Below, piece by piece: positions 36,027 through 45,574 of a DNA stretch of 64,000 nt. The stretch spans positions 98,074 through 162,073 of the forward strand of contig NZ_SSHJ01000009.1 in the NCBI RefSeq assembly GCF_005925345.1. Direction: 5' to 3'. Made by a program: the position numbers and the translations under genes. The notes under the pieces are model-generated. The model was not told the origin of the DNA and made no database searches. It worked only from the letters and a program-made list of their open reading frames with translations. The stretch's first letter is position 1, and each line of letters begins with the position of its first letter. The stretch comes from Pedobacter ureilyticus. Its GTDB lineage: Bacteria > Bacteroidota > Bacteroidia > Sphingobacteriales > Sphingobacteriaceae.

Positions 36027-36379
36027 TTCTTATGATATGCTAGCTTTTAGAAATATTTAATAAAAAATATGTATTGCAAACAATTTGAGCTTGAAAAAAA
36101 AGAAAGCGTAATAAAGCCAGTAAGCTCAGATCAATTTTTATCATACAATTTATTTGGTTCAGGTTATATACTATCTATCTACCCAGTGCACTATTTATGA
36201 TTTCAACGTAATCAATAGAAACACTACGTTGCGAAAGTAAATAAACAGTCATTTTTGTACGGTACTAATTTGTTCAGAAATGGTTCACTTTTGTACAGAA
36301 AAGTGTTTTATAAGGCATAGGATACCAAATTTGGTAGGGATACACACTTTCCGGATAACATCAAGAAATAGAAATCAAA
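36027..36379. other. Upstream region of the galactoside PUL
   Basis: These 353 bases hold no gene. The first PUL gene (36026, minus) starts here and the NUDIX regulator gene ends here, so the region must contain the PUL promoter. A short palindrome at 36286-36305 (CACTTTT and AAAAGTG arms, 6-base centre) and two TTTTGTAC copies nearby are possible protein sites. No HTCS or other dedicated PUL regulator gene is adjacent. Confidence 0.5.
36286..36305. promoter_or_regulatory. Candidate operator upstream of the galactoside PUL
   Basis: The palindrome has perfect 7-bp arms (CACTTTT and AAAAGTG). The word TTTTGTAC inside it also occurs about 37 bp to the left. It lies about 260 bases upstream of the first PUL gene. 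It does not resemble the palindrome at 37137 or the LacI sites at 15244. Evidence is only symmetry and position. Confidence 0.3.
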
Positions 36380-37099
36380 TCATAAATCTAGTTTCGACCC
36401 CGGAATTAAGTTTAAAATCAAATGAGAAGCTGATTGGTATTTTTTATGATTAAGTCTGAAATAAAATGCTCCTTTTTTTGAGCTCGATTTATCTTTTTCA
36501 TCTAGCTTGATTAATAGACCAGTCGAATTAATTTTCCGATTGAAGTTACCGGTATCTATTTTCATATCATTCACTTCTTCAAAAAGCAATTGCAATTGTG
36601 GAAGCGTGAATTTTTTGGGAAGTAATTCGAATAATATAGGATGTAATGCAGCTTTGTATCGCAACCTTTGTCTAGCATCTGCAACCATTGCATTATGATC
36701 AAATATCAATTGTGGACTTTCATTAATTAAAAACCATTCTGCCTGGTAGTCTGCATTGAGCTGCTTGCTGTACTTTTGAATATCGATGAGTGCGAAATAA
36801 GCCACAGAGAGCGTTCGCTCAACAGGATCACGATCTGGTTTGCCATAAACCTTTAACTGTTCTAAATAGACACCTTCAAGCCCAGTATTTTTTTTCAAAA
36901 CTCTAAGGGCCGCATCGTCAGTGCTTTCTTCTGGGCCAACAAAACCCCCTATTAAACTCCATTTGTTAATTTCGGGCTCTAACCCTCTTTTTACCAATAA
37001 CAGTTTTAATCGTCCTTCCTCAAAGCCAAACACAATACAATCTACTGCAACAAGGTAATGCGGCTGACTAGAATATTCAATCATTTTTCGGTTGTTCAA
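36380..37099 (-). CDS. NUDIX-family transcriptional regulator of galactose genes
   Basis: A 239-residue protein with an N-terminal Nudix domain (12-145) and a C-terminal winged-helix domain (about 150-239), the NrtR/AraR layout of Bacteroidota sugar regulators. The Nudix box can be aligned exactly from Gly52 to Leu74, but three of its glutamates are replaced: Val67, Lys70 and Asn71. Metal-dependent hydrolysis should therefore be lost, and the domain likely senses a sugar or sugar phosphate. The gene is divergent from galT-galK-symporter, with a 35-bp near-palindrome in the 113-base gap. It is most simply the regulator of galactose use. Confidence 0.87.
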   Translation of the reverse strand: MNNRKMIEYSSQPHYLVAVDCIVFGFEEGRLKLLLVKRGLEPEINKWSLIGGFVGPEESTDDAALRVLKKNTGLEGVYLEQLKVYGKPDRDPVERTLSVAYFALIDIQKYSKQLNADYQAEWFLINESPQLIFDHNAMVADARQRLRYKAALHPILFELLPKKFTLPQLQLLFEEVNDMKIDTGNFNRKINSTGLLIKLDEKDKSSSKKGAFYFRLNHKKYQSASHLILNLIPGSKLDL

Positions 37100-37136
37100 T
37101 TATTGAAGTAATTCTCCAAAAGTAACGATCCTAACC

Positions 37137-37171
37137 AAAATATTAATAGTCATATTGACTTTTAATATTTT
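37137..37171. promoter_or_regulatory. 35-bp near-palindrome, probable operator of the NUDIX regulator
   Basis: Arms AAAATATTAA and TTAATATTTT enclose an inner pair AGTCA and TTGACT-type sequence around a central A at 37154. Of 17 possible pairs 15 match. It lies in the 113-base gap between the NUDIX regulator and galT and would control one or both promoters. The length and symmetry suggest a dimer contacting several turns of DNA. Confidence 0.72.
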
Positions 37172-37212
37172 ATCTGTAGATTAGCCAAATCTTAAAACCA
37201 AATATTAATAAT

Positions 37213-38289
37213 ATGGAGAGTTCAAACAACCTTAAAGAGAATCCACATAGCAGATTAAATATACTTACAGGCGAATGGGTATTGGTTTCTCCACATCGAA
37301 CTAAACGACCTTGGCAGGGCAAAGTGGAAGATTTACCCCAAGACAATAGACCAGTATACGACGAAAAATGCTACCTATGCCCTAGCAATAGCAGAGCTGA
37401 TGGAGATACCAATCCTAATTACAAGGAAAGTTTTGTTTTCAAGAACGATTTTTCTGCTTTATTAGAAGATACATCTGACGGAGGATACAATGAAAACGAT
37501 TTGCTGGTAGCTAAAAATCAACGAGGTATTTGTAAGGTAATTAGCTTTAGTCCAAAACATAACCTTACTTTACCAGAGCTAAGTGTACCAGAAATAACCA
37601 AAGTGGTTGACCTTTGGCAAGCAGAATTTGCAAATCTCGCCAGCAACAGCTGGATCAAATACATTCAGATTTTTGAAAATAAGGGTGAGATTATGGGTTG
37701 TAGTAATCCACATCCACATGGGCAAATTTGGGCACAAAGCGATTTACCTGTGGAAATCATCAAAGAAACCGAACGCCAAAGAAAGTACTACGCTATCAAT
37801 AAAAGTAGTTTATTAAAAGACTATCTGGCTGTGGAGTTAGAGAAACAAGAAAGAATTGTATTTGAAAACGATGCATTTGTAGTTCTTGTACCATTTTGGG
37901 CAGTTTGGCCTTACGAAACAATGATTGTAAGTAAAAAGCATGTCCAGAATATCAATGCTTTTGATGCAAAAGAAAAGGAATTGCTAGCAGAAACTATTAA
38001 AATAATCACCAGTAAGTACGACAACCTTTTTCAAACATCGTTTCCTTATTCTGCCGGAATGCATCAAGCACCAGTAAATGACGGAAATCATACAGAATGG
38101 CACTGGCATATGCATTTTTACCCGCCGTTGCTTCGCTCTGCTACTGTAAAGAAATTTATGGTAGGTTACGAAATGTTAGCTAACCCACAACGTGACATTA
38201 CACCAGAGTATGCGGCAATTCGCTTAAAAGAACTATCAACCGAACACTATAAAAGTAAAGCACAACAACATGGAACCGTTACAGCTTAA
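37213..38289 (+). CDS. galT: Galactose-1-phosphate uridylyltransferase GalT
   Basis: A 358-residue cytoplasmic enzyme of the Leloir pathway that exchanges UDP between glucose-1-phosphate and galactose-1-phosphate. The active-site block NPHPHGQIW carries His167-Pro-His169, the latter forming the uridylyl intermediate. Cys53 and Cys56 (CYLC) are the N-terminal zinc ligands. The late block HMHFYPPLLRSATVKKFMVGYE is typical. The start at 37213 follows an A-rich leader. Its end overlaps galK by 20 bases, so the two are translated together. Confidence 0.97.
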   Translation: MESSNNLKENPHSRLNILTGEWVLVSPHRTKRPWQGKVEDLPQDNRPVYDEKCYLCPSNSRADGDTNPNYKESFVFKNDFSALLEDTSDGGYNENDLLVAKNQRGICKVISFSPKHNLTLPELSVPEITKVVDLWQAEFANLASNSWIKYIQIFENKGEIMGCSNPHPHGQIWAQSDLPVEIIKETERQRKYYAINKSSLLKDYLAVELEKQERIVFENDAFVVLVPFWAVWPYETMIVSKKHVQNINAFDAKEKELLAETIKIITSKYDNLFQTSFPYSAGMHQAPVNDGNHTEWHWHMHFYPPLLRSATVKKFMVGYEMLANPQRDITPEYAAIRLKELSTEHYKSKAQQHGTVTA

Positions 38290-39451
38290 ACAAGCTTTCA
38301 AAAATATTTTCGGTGCCGAACCTATTTTGGTGAAATCACCAGGTCGTATCAATATTATTGGCGAGCATACTGATTACAATGGTGGTTTAGTAATGCCCGC
38401 AGCAATTAACAAGGCCGTTTACGTAGCTATTGCAGAGAGAGAAGACAACGAAATCCATCTTTTCTCCGAAAGCTACCAGGAAAAACATATTGGTAATATT
38501 AAGGACGTCAAAAAATCTGAGAAATCTTGGGCAAATTATATCCTAGGCGTGGTGGACGGATTTTTGAAAAGAGATTTTGCTTTAACGGGTTTTAATCTTT
38601 ATATCTACGGCGATGTGCCTTTGGGTGCAGGATTGTCTTCTTCTGCTGCTATTGAATGTGCTACCGCATACGCTCTAGCTCATATTCATCAAATCAATAT
38701 TCCAAAAAAAGACTTAGCATTAATTGCCCAAAAGGCCGAACATGAATTTTCGGGTGTAAATTGCGGTATTATGGATCAATTTGCTTCGGTATTTGGCAAA
38801 GAAGATTATGCTATGATGCTAGATTGTCAGACCCTAGAATATGAGTATATCCCCTTAAAACTAGAAGGCTACAAACTACTTCTCTTTAACACCAACGTAA
38901 AGCATTCTTTAAGCGATTCCGCCTATAACAAACGTAGGTCACAATGCGAACAGGGTGTTTCGTGGATTAAAGCATATCATCCTTCAGTAGCATGTTTACG
39001 AGATGCCACTGAAGAAATGCTATTAGCATACGTGAAACCTAAAGATGACAAGGTTTATTCTAAATGTAGTTATGTTGTAGCAGAAATAGATCGCGTAAAA
39101 AAAGCTGCATCAGCATTAAAAAGTGGCAATTTAACTAAACTTGGCCAGCTGATGTTTGAAACTCATGACGGTTTAAGCAAGGCTTATGAGGTAAGTTGTA
39201 AAGAGCTTGATTTTTTGGTAGACCAGGTTAGAGCTTTGGATGAAGTTTTAGGAGCCAGAATGATGGGTGGTGGTTTTGGCGGCTGCACAATTAACATTGT
39301 TGAAGAAGAAAAAATAGATCAGCTTATTTCTAAAATTAGTGCCGCTTACCTCCGAGAATTTAATTTATCACCAAGCGCTTACGTAGTGGAAACCGGAAAC
39401 GGTTCTCAAGCAATCGCAACAACTGTACTTACAAATATTACAACACTATAG
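38270..39451 (+). CDS. galK: Galactokinase GalK
   Basis: A 393-residue GHMP-family kinase that phosphorylates galactose at C1. The galactokinase signature GRINIIGEHTDYNGG is at residues 25-39, the ATP-binding GLSSSAAIECA around residue 122-132, and the third motif MMGGGFGGC near residue 330. It starts within the end of galT (20-base overlap) and is followed 14 bases later by a symporter. It supplies galactose-1-phosphate to GalT. No galE or galM gene is in the window. Confidence 0.97.
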   Translation: MEPLQLKQAFKNIFGAEPILVKSPGRINIIGEHTDYNGGLVMPAAINKAVYVAIAEREDNEIHLFSESYQEKHIGNIKDVKKSEKSWANYILGVVDGFLKRDFALTGFNLYIYGDVPLGAGLSSSAAIECATAYALAHIHQINIPKKDLALIAQKAEHEFSGVNCGIMDQFASVFGKEDYAMMLDCQTLEYEYIPLKLEGYKLLLFNTNVKHSLSDSAYNKRRSQCEQGVSWIKAYHPSVACLRDATEEMLLAYVKPKDDKVYSKCSYVVAEIDRVKKAASALKSGNLTKLGQLMFETHDGLSKAYEVSCKELDFLVDQVRALDEVLGARMMGGGFGGCTINIVEEEKIDQLISKISAAYLREFNLSPSAYVVETGNGSQAIATTVLTNITTL

Positions 39452-39465
39452 CATAACGAAATAGT

Positions 39466-41142
39466 ATGAAGACTAACCTACTAGAATTAAAAGACTATAT
39501 CGTATTTGCGGTATATTTTGTAATTGTAGCCGCTTATGGCCTATACATCTACAACAAAAAGAAATCTCCTAAATCAGATTCTAAAGATTATTTCTTGGCC
39601 GAAGGATCGTTAACCTGGTGGGCTATCGGTGCATCTTTAATCGCATCGAATATCTCCGCAGAACAGTTTATAGGCATGAGTGGTTCGGGCTTTAAAATGG
39701 GATTGGCCATTGCCACCTACGAATGGATGGCCGCACTAACCTTGATCATCGTAGCGGTGTTCTTCATTCCTGTTTACCTAAAAAACAAAATTGCAACAAT
39801 GCCGCAGTTCCTTCACCAAAGGTATAACGGCACAGTAGCAATGATCATGGCCGTATTTTGGTTATTGCTTTACGTGGTGGTAAATCTTACCTCTATCCTG
39901 TATTTAGGTGCTTTGGCCGTGAGTAGTATTTCGGGGTTCAGTCTCGAAGCTTGTATGTATGCAATTGCTATTTTCGCCATCATCATTACCCTTGGCGGGA
40001 TGAAAGTAATAGGTTATACCGATGTTATTCAAGTGTTTTTCTTAATACTTGGCGGATTAGCAACGACCTATCTAGCACTTAACCTAGTTTCAGAACACTA
40101 TGGCACCAAAGGGATTTTAGAAGGCTACAGCTTAATGACTTCGAAAGCTTCGGAGCATTTCCACATGATCTTGAAACCAGAAAACGAAAATTATATCGAT
40201 CTTCCTGGACTTTCAGTATTGATTGGTGGTATGTGGATTGTAAATCTAAACTATTGGGGATGTAATCAATACATCACTCAAAGAGCATTGGGGGCCGATT
40301 TAAACACAGCAAGAGGCGGATTATTATTCGCGGCATTTCTTAAATTATTAATGCCTGTTATTGTGGTTTTACCTGGTATAGCAGCTTATGTACTTTATAA
40401 GGAAGGGCATTTCCAAAGTGAAATGGTACATGATGGCTCGGTAAATCCAGATCGTGCTTACCCCGTATTATTGAACTTATTACCTGCCGGATTAAAAGGA
40501 TTGTCGTTTGCTGCTTTAACAGCGGCTGTAGTGGCTTCTTTGGCTGGTAAAGCAAATAGTATCGCTACCATCTTTACTTTAGATGTCTATAAAAAGGTTT
40601 TCAACCCCCAAGCAACAGAGAAAAATCTAATCGTAACCGGAAAAGTAACCATCATTGTAGCAATGCTTTTGAGTGTACTTATCGCTCCGCATTTAGGTAT
40701 CGATAAAAAAGGTGGTTTCCAATACATTCAAGAATATACCGGTTTCGTATCTCCTGGTATTTTCGCCATGTTTATTCTGGGTTTCTTCTGGAAAAAAACC
40801 ACATCAAGCGCAGCCTTATTTGCAACCATTGGTGGTTTTATCATGTCGCTAATTCTAAAAGCACAACCAAATTTCGCAGATCTATCTTGGCTTTCTTCAA
40901 CTGGGTTTGCAATAAAAAACAGCGAAGGTATTTACGAAATTCCTTTTATAGATAGAATGGGGTTTGTATTTGTGTTCTGTATTATCGGAATGTACATTAT
41001 CAGCAAGTTGCAGAAAGTTAGCGCAGCGGAATCTAAAGGATTGGAGATTGATGTGAACATGTTTAAGACCTCTCGCAGTTTTGCAGTTGGTGCTATCATT
41101 ATTATCGGTCTTTTAACTGCATTATATAGCATTTACTGGTAA
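39466..41142 (+). CDS. Sodium/galactose-type symporter (SSS, SGLT-like)
   Basis: A 558-residue inner-membrane carrier with about 14 helices. Blocks SLIASNISAEQFIGMSGSGF, YEWMAALTLIIVA, GGMWIVNLNYWGCNQYITQRALGA and TAAVVASLAGKANSIATIFTLDVY are those of SGLT-type sodium/sugar symporters, including the well-studied Vibrio sodium/galactose carrier. As third gene of the galT-galK unit it is very probably the inner-membrane galactose importer that follows the periplasmic galactosidases. No sequence feature allows galactose and glucose to be told apart with certainty. Confidence 0.92.
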   Translation: MKTNLLELKDYIVFAVYFVIVAAYGLYIYNKKKSPKSDSKDYFLAEGSLTWWAIGASLIASNISAEQFIGMSGSGFKMGLAIATYEWMAALTLIIVAVFFIPVYLKNKIATMPQFLHQRYNGTVAMIMAVFWLLLYVVVNLTSILYLGALAVSSISGFSLEACMYAIAIFAIIITLGGMKVIGYTDVIQVFFLILGGLATTYLALNLVSEHYGTKGILEGYSLMTSKASEHFHMILKPENENYIDLPGLSVLIGGMWIVNLNYWGCNQYITQRALGADLNTARGGLLFAAFLKLLMPVIVVLPGIAAYVLYKEGHFQSEMVHDGSVNPDRAYPVLLNLLPAGLKGLSFAALTAAVVASLAGKANSIATIFTLDVYKKVFNPQATEKNLIVTGKVTIIVAMLLSVLIAPHLGIDKKGGFQYIQEYTGFVSPGIFAMFILGFFWKKTTSSAALFATIGGFIMSLILKAQPNFADLSWLSSTGFAIKNSEGIYEIPFIDRMGFVFVFCIIGMYIISKLQKVSAAESKGLEIDVNMFKTSRSFAVGAIIIIGLLTALYSIYW

Positions 41143-41743
41143 AACAACATCAGTCTTTAACTGTGCACGACCATTTGATTGTAACGGAAAACAGTTATTT
41201 TAGTATGGCAGAGGAAGGTTTGATGTAATAAACTGTGCGCCAATTCTGCGCCAAAACCAATTTAAAAATACACGTTTCGAATATAATCATGATTGATTAA
41301 ATTTGTAATAGCGGCAGTTGCCGTGAATCTTGAAAACCGCACTGAAGTGCTATTAGAAGGCTATCTCACATAAAAAAGCCACCCAAATGAATGGATGGCT
41401 TTTGTGGGCCCAGCTGGGCATTTCTCGAAGTATTTTCTATCTGATTTACAGTTAATAGCCGCTTTGGCGAAAAATATAACTTAAAATTTTTAGAATCTAT
41501 TTGATTAGTTATAAATTGATATATACTTATTCGTGCAATAAAAATTGGCGCCTTCGTGAACGTATTTAGCTGCCGTTCAACAAGAATACTTTCACACATA
41601 GAGCTTTTTTAGGCTTATTGAGTCTATAGTAAATGATTATCAGTAGTTTAAAACAACTGAAATATATCAATAATTATCATCTATCAAAAGGTAGGCTGAC
41701 AGCCTTTGACCTACCAATTTTGAACAGAAAATTTGGAATTAAC
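41143..41743. other. Intergenic region holding repeat copy 3
   Basis: The 601 bases after the symporter carry the most complete copy of the dispersed repeat (41304-41518). Outside it I see short frames only. The right end is the 3' end of the broken beta-helix gene on the other strand. Confidence 0.6.
41304..41518. repeat. Dispersed repeat, copy 3 (full form)
   Basis: This copy contains all parts in order on the plus strand: a gene tail reading AAVAVNLENRTEVLLEGYLT then TAA (41368 region), a hairpin (AAAGCCA at 41376-41382 with TGGCTTT at 41396-41402) with T run on the minus strand, GTGGGCCCAGCTGGGC, and a ~100-base AT-rich tail. The last part is nearly identical to 9451-9568 and the first part is related to 3784-3840. 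It looks like the edge of an old integrated element next to a tRNA end. Confidence 0.7.
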
Positions 41744-43615
41744 TTATTTAAGAACAATCATTTTATGTACCGAAATTCGCTTTCCACTTTCTACTTGAAG
41801 AATGTAATTACCCGATTTTACATTTCTAATATCCAAATAGATAGTTCCTGTTGTTGCTATTTTTTTAGACAATAGAGTCTGTCCTGATAAAGAGATTAAT
41901 TTTACTTTTGCCGAAGCTTCTTCGATACCTATGTTGAGTTTTATAAAATCTTTTGCTGGATTTGGATAAATGGTAACCTCTAATTTTGAAAAATCAAATT
42001 TTACAACTTCAACTCCCAAAACTTTTTCAGATCCATCTTTATCAACCTGAGATAGTCTGTAATAATTATTTCCCGCTATTGGATTATGGTCGGTGAAATT
42101 ATAAACTAGCTCATTTTGCGTATCGCCTTTAGATAAAATCTCAGTTAGTTTTTTAAAACTTACTAAGTCTGAGCTATGTTCTACAACAAATTTTTCGTTA
42201 TTAAATTCTGTAGCTACTTTCCATTGCAACTGCACATTGGTATTTGACTTTTTCGCTGTAAAACTTGTTAATGCTACAGGTAGTGTACCTTGGTATTCAT
42301 AAGCTCCCAAATCTACGTTGGTATGTTTAATTCGGGTATCACCAGCCAAATCTTCGGTTATAACATAGTTTGTGATATATTGATTATCTCCTTTTTCGGT
42401 GGCTGCACCTTCTACCAATTTTAGGAAGTTTACATCAGTGGCGGTGGCACTCAAGAATAGATTAGCCGGATTGGGATCAACGGTATTCTTAAATGCAGGA
42501 CTCGTTCCCTCTATTGGAGTTACCTGAAATAAATTAGACCTTAAATCTAGCATTGCTCCGGCAATATACCTAATATCTACTGGGGCTGTGGATTCGCTAA
42601 TGCCTTTCCTATTGGCATTAAACAGCGTATTGTAAACACTTCAGCTTACACCGCTTGAATTATTAAAAGAAACTCCTCCATTTACACTGTAATTTTTATA
42701 AAAAGTTGCATTCACAATTACCGTATTTGTATTTGTCCCACAATAAACCGCACCAGCCGTTGTACTGGTATTGGTTGCGTAATTCTCAGCGAAAATAGAA
42801 TTGAATATACGTAACTGCGGAACATTACCGACATTACCCAAAATATATACAGCTGCTCCACCGGTTCCTTTGTTGGTAAACATTTTCGAGTTCAATATCG
42901 TCAGTGTAGGATTTCCAGTTGTATTGGTAAAATAAATACCACCTCCGCTAGCTGAAACTGATTCATTGGTATCAAACACTACATTTTCGAAGGTACAATT
43001 TGAAGCATTGTTCAGTTTAAGATAAACTCCAGCGCCACCATTATTGGTTGCTGAAGTCACATTATTTTTGATCATGAGGTTCTTGAACAATACCGAAGTC
43101 TCCTCGTTAGAGATATTAATGGCTGCCCCTTGGTTTTTGGCAATACCCGCCACACTGGCATTTACATCACCCAAACCATCTTGAATTGTAAAACCATCCA
43201 GCACTACATTATTAGAACTGTTTTTAGATACGACTACATGATACGCTTTTCCATTTGCCCCCAAGTCGCCACTTAAAATACTTTCATTTGCCGTAAAATC
43301 TCTGTTCACTAAATCTGTAGCTCCATCCAGTAAACCTCCGTAGATCTTAACCCCAGCTTTTAAGATAAATGATACATCACGGACACCGCCACTGACATCA
43401 ATTTTTTCAGTAGGTACATAGGTTCCTGCGGACACCCAAACTTCATCATTTACTGCCGAAGCATTGATCATCGCTTGTAAATTGCCAGAAGCAGCAGCCC
43501 AAGTGCTTCCGTCGCCAGTTCCGCCAGGTTTTACATAACGTTTGGTTTGTGCATTTGCACCAATTCCCAGCGACAATAAAAATGCTGCCAATAAGTAGAG
43601 TTTTCTCATGTTCAA
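41744..43615 (-). pseudogene. T9SS-exported beta-helix protein gene interrupted by one TGA
   Basis: Two frames (43615 to 42641 and on to 41744) are in the same phase and separated only by a TGA at 42641-42643; the 29 sense codons between that TGA and the next ATG continue sensibly (SVYNTLFNANRKGIS). Without the TGA the protein would have about 623 residues: signal peptide (ending ANAQ), right-handed parallel beta-helix with repeated short Asn/Gly-rich rungs (about 80-330), a fibronectin-like domain, and a type IX secretion sorting domain (IYPNPAKDFIKLNI to the final HKMIVLK). Family role: cell-surface or secreted polysaccharide-binding or cleaving protein. One point mutation, for instance TGG to TGA, or a sequencing error would explain the break. 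Confidence 0.88.
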
Positions 43616-43720
43616 TTGTTTTAGATTTATAATGGTTATCTGTTCTTAGTTTTTTATATGGCTAGGTATTTGGAACGAGTTTTAAATGTTGACATCGTGC
43701 AATTCAGGCAAATCGAACTG

Positions 43721-45562
43721 CTATCTTTCTACCAGCTCTTTTACGGTATCTCCATAATAGTCGATATGTTTTGCCTCCATTTTCAACAGCTTGCTCCACC
43801 TATTAAAGGTGTTGATAAATACAATGAGCATTAACACCATCGCCAAGATGGCCAAGGAAGCCAGCAAATATTGTTGCTTAGGCAGATAGATATTTACCAC
43901 CTGTTCGTAGCCCGCCCAAAACGTGATGATGGCCATAAATACCCCAGGAATAGCGGAACACAAAGCATATTTCTTCCTATTCATACGGATGAGCATAGTT
44001 GTACAGACAATAAGGCCGCAGGCTGCCAATAACTGGTTACTGATACCAAACAGCGGCCAAATACTACTCACATTGCCCGTGTATACCAAATAGCCCCACA
44101 AAAAGGTAAAAATGGCACAACTAATCAAAATGCCCGGCATCCAGTTTTTATCGTTGAATTTTGGAATTACGCCACCAATCATTTCTTGTAGAAAAAAACG
44201 ACCAACCCTCGTACCAGCATCAATGGCAGTAAGGATGAACACGGCTTCGAACATGATGGCGAAGTTGTACCAATAGGCCATTACATCATCCATAAAAGGA
44301 ATTTTATTAAATATATGCGCCATACCCACCGCTAAGGAAACCGCTCCACCAGTTCTACCATGTAAATCAACGCCAATTTTTTCACTAAAATGGGCGAGGT
44401 CTACGGCATGTAAACTCGGGTTTTGTGCCAAAAAGTTATCGTACATTTCTTTTGGTGTGTTGATGGCGAAATAATCTCCCGGCACCAAGGTACATGCTGC
44501 AATCAAGGCCATCAGCGCTACGAAACCTTCTACCAACATGGCTCCATAACCCACAAAAAGGATTTCCTTTTCGCTGTTCAGCATTTTTGGTGTGGTACCG
44601 GTAGCAATTACCGCATGGAAACCTGAAATGGCCCCGCAAGCGATAACGATGAAGATAAACGGTAACACTGGTCCACCTATTACAGGACCTCCGCCACTAA
44701 TAAATTCTGTAATGGCTGGCATCTGCAAGGTAGGATGCACAAAAACGACCCCAACGGCCAACATCAAAATTGTACCAATCTTCAAATAGGTTGATAAATA
44801 ATCTCTTGGTACCAAAAGCAACCATACAGGTAAAACTGAGGCCAAAAAGCCATAAATGGTGATAGAAATTGAAATGGTCTTGATATTCCAATGGAAAAGG
44901 TCGCTAACTTCCTTGATCTGCATTAAATTATGCCCACCAATAATACTGGCAGTAAGCAGTATACCACCAATGATGCTGGCCAGTGTAACACTGTTTTTTC
45001 TGTACCGCATGATCAGCCCCATCAAAATGGCAATTGGCATAGTGGCAATTACGGTAAACAAAGACCAAGAGGCTTCATGCATGGCGCTGATACAAGCTAA
45101 AGAAAGGCCCGCCAAGGTTAAAATAAGGATAAAAAGAATGGCGAAACCTGCAATGGTACCGGTTCCCTTGCCAATCTCTTTACTGGCAATGGTGGCCAAA
45201 CTTTGTCCCTTGTGGCGTACCGATGCAAAAAGTACAATCATATCATGAACGCCACCACCCAACACACAGCCAATTAAAATCCAAAGGGTGCCTGGCAAAT
45301 AACCAAACTGGGCTGCCAACACCGGCCCTACCAAAGGCCCCGCGGCAGCGATGGCAGCAAAGTGATGCCCAAAAAGTACGTTTTTGTTGGTAGCTACATA
45401 GTCCTTACCATCGGCAAATTCGATGGCGGGCGTTACATTGTCTGCATTTAGTTTTAACACTTTATTGGCCATGAATATGCCGTAAAACCTATAGGCGATA
45501 GCAAACACCAATAGTGAAACAAATACAAGTGTAAGGGCGTTTACCCCGTTTAAAAACTCCAT
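43721..45562 (-). CDS. cstA: CstA-family pyruvate/peptide transporter
   Basis: A 613-residue membrane protein with at least 15 helices. Family blocks are FGHHFAAIAAAGPLVGPVLAAQFGYLPG, GCVLGGGVHDMIVLFASVRHKGQSL, GFHAVIATGTTPKMLNSE and FEAVFILTAIDAGTRVGRF. The family is named carbon starvation protein A; several members carry pyruvate or peptides across the inner membrane. The gene is 12 bases after a secreted FAD oxidoreductase, so it appears to be the last gene of the second PUL, which is unusual for cstA. Confidence 0.94.
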   Translation of the reverse strand: MEFLNGVNALTLVFVSLLVFAIAYRFYGIFMANKVLKLNADNVTPAIEFADGKDYVATNKNVLFGHHFAAIAAAGPLVGPVLAAQFGYLPGTLWILIGCVLGGGVHDMIVLFASVRHKGQSLATIASKEIGKGTGTIAGFAILFILILTLAGLSLACISAMHEASWSLFTVIATMPIAILMGLIMRYRKNSVTLASIIGGILLTASIIGGHNLMQIKEVSDLFHWNIKTISISITIYGFLASVLPVWLLLVPRDYLSTYLKIGTILMLAVGVVFVHPTLQMPAITEFISGGGPVIGGPVLPFIFIVIACGAISGFHAVIATGTTPKMLNSEKEILFVGYGAMLVEGFVALMALIAACTLVPGDYFAINTPKEMYDNFLAQNPSLHAVDLAHFSEKIGVDLHGRTGGAVSLAVGMAHIFNKIPFMDDVMAYWYNFAIMFEAVFILTAIDAGTRVGRFFLQEMIGGVIPKFNDKNWMPGILISCAIFTFLWGYLVYTGNVSSIWPLFGISNQLLAACGLIVCTTMLIRMNRKKYALCSAIPGVFMAIITFWAGYEQVVNIYLPKQQYLLASLAILAMVLMLIVFINTFNRWSKLLKMEAKHIDYYGDTVKELVER

Positions 45563-45574
45563 AGTTTGTGGTTA

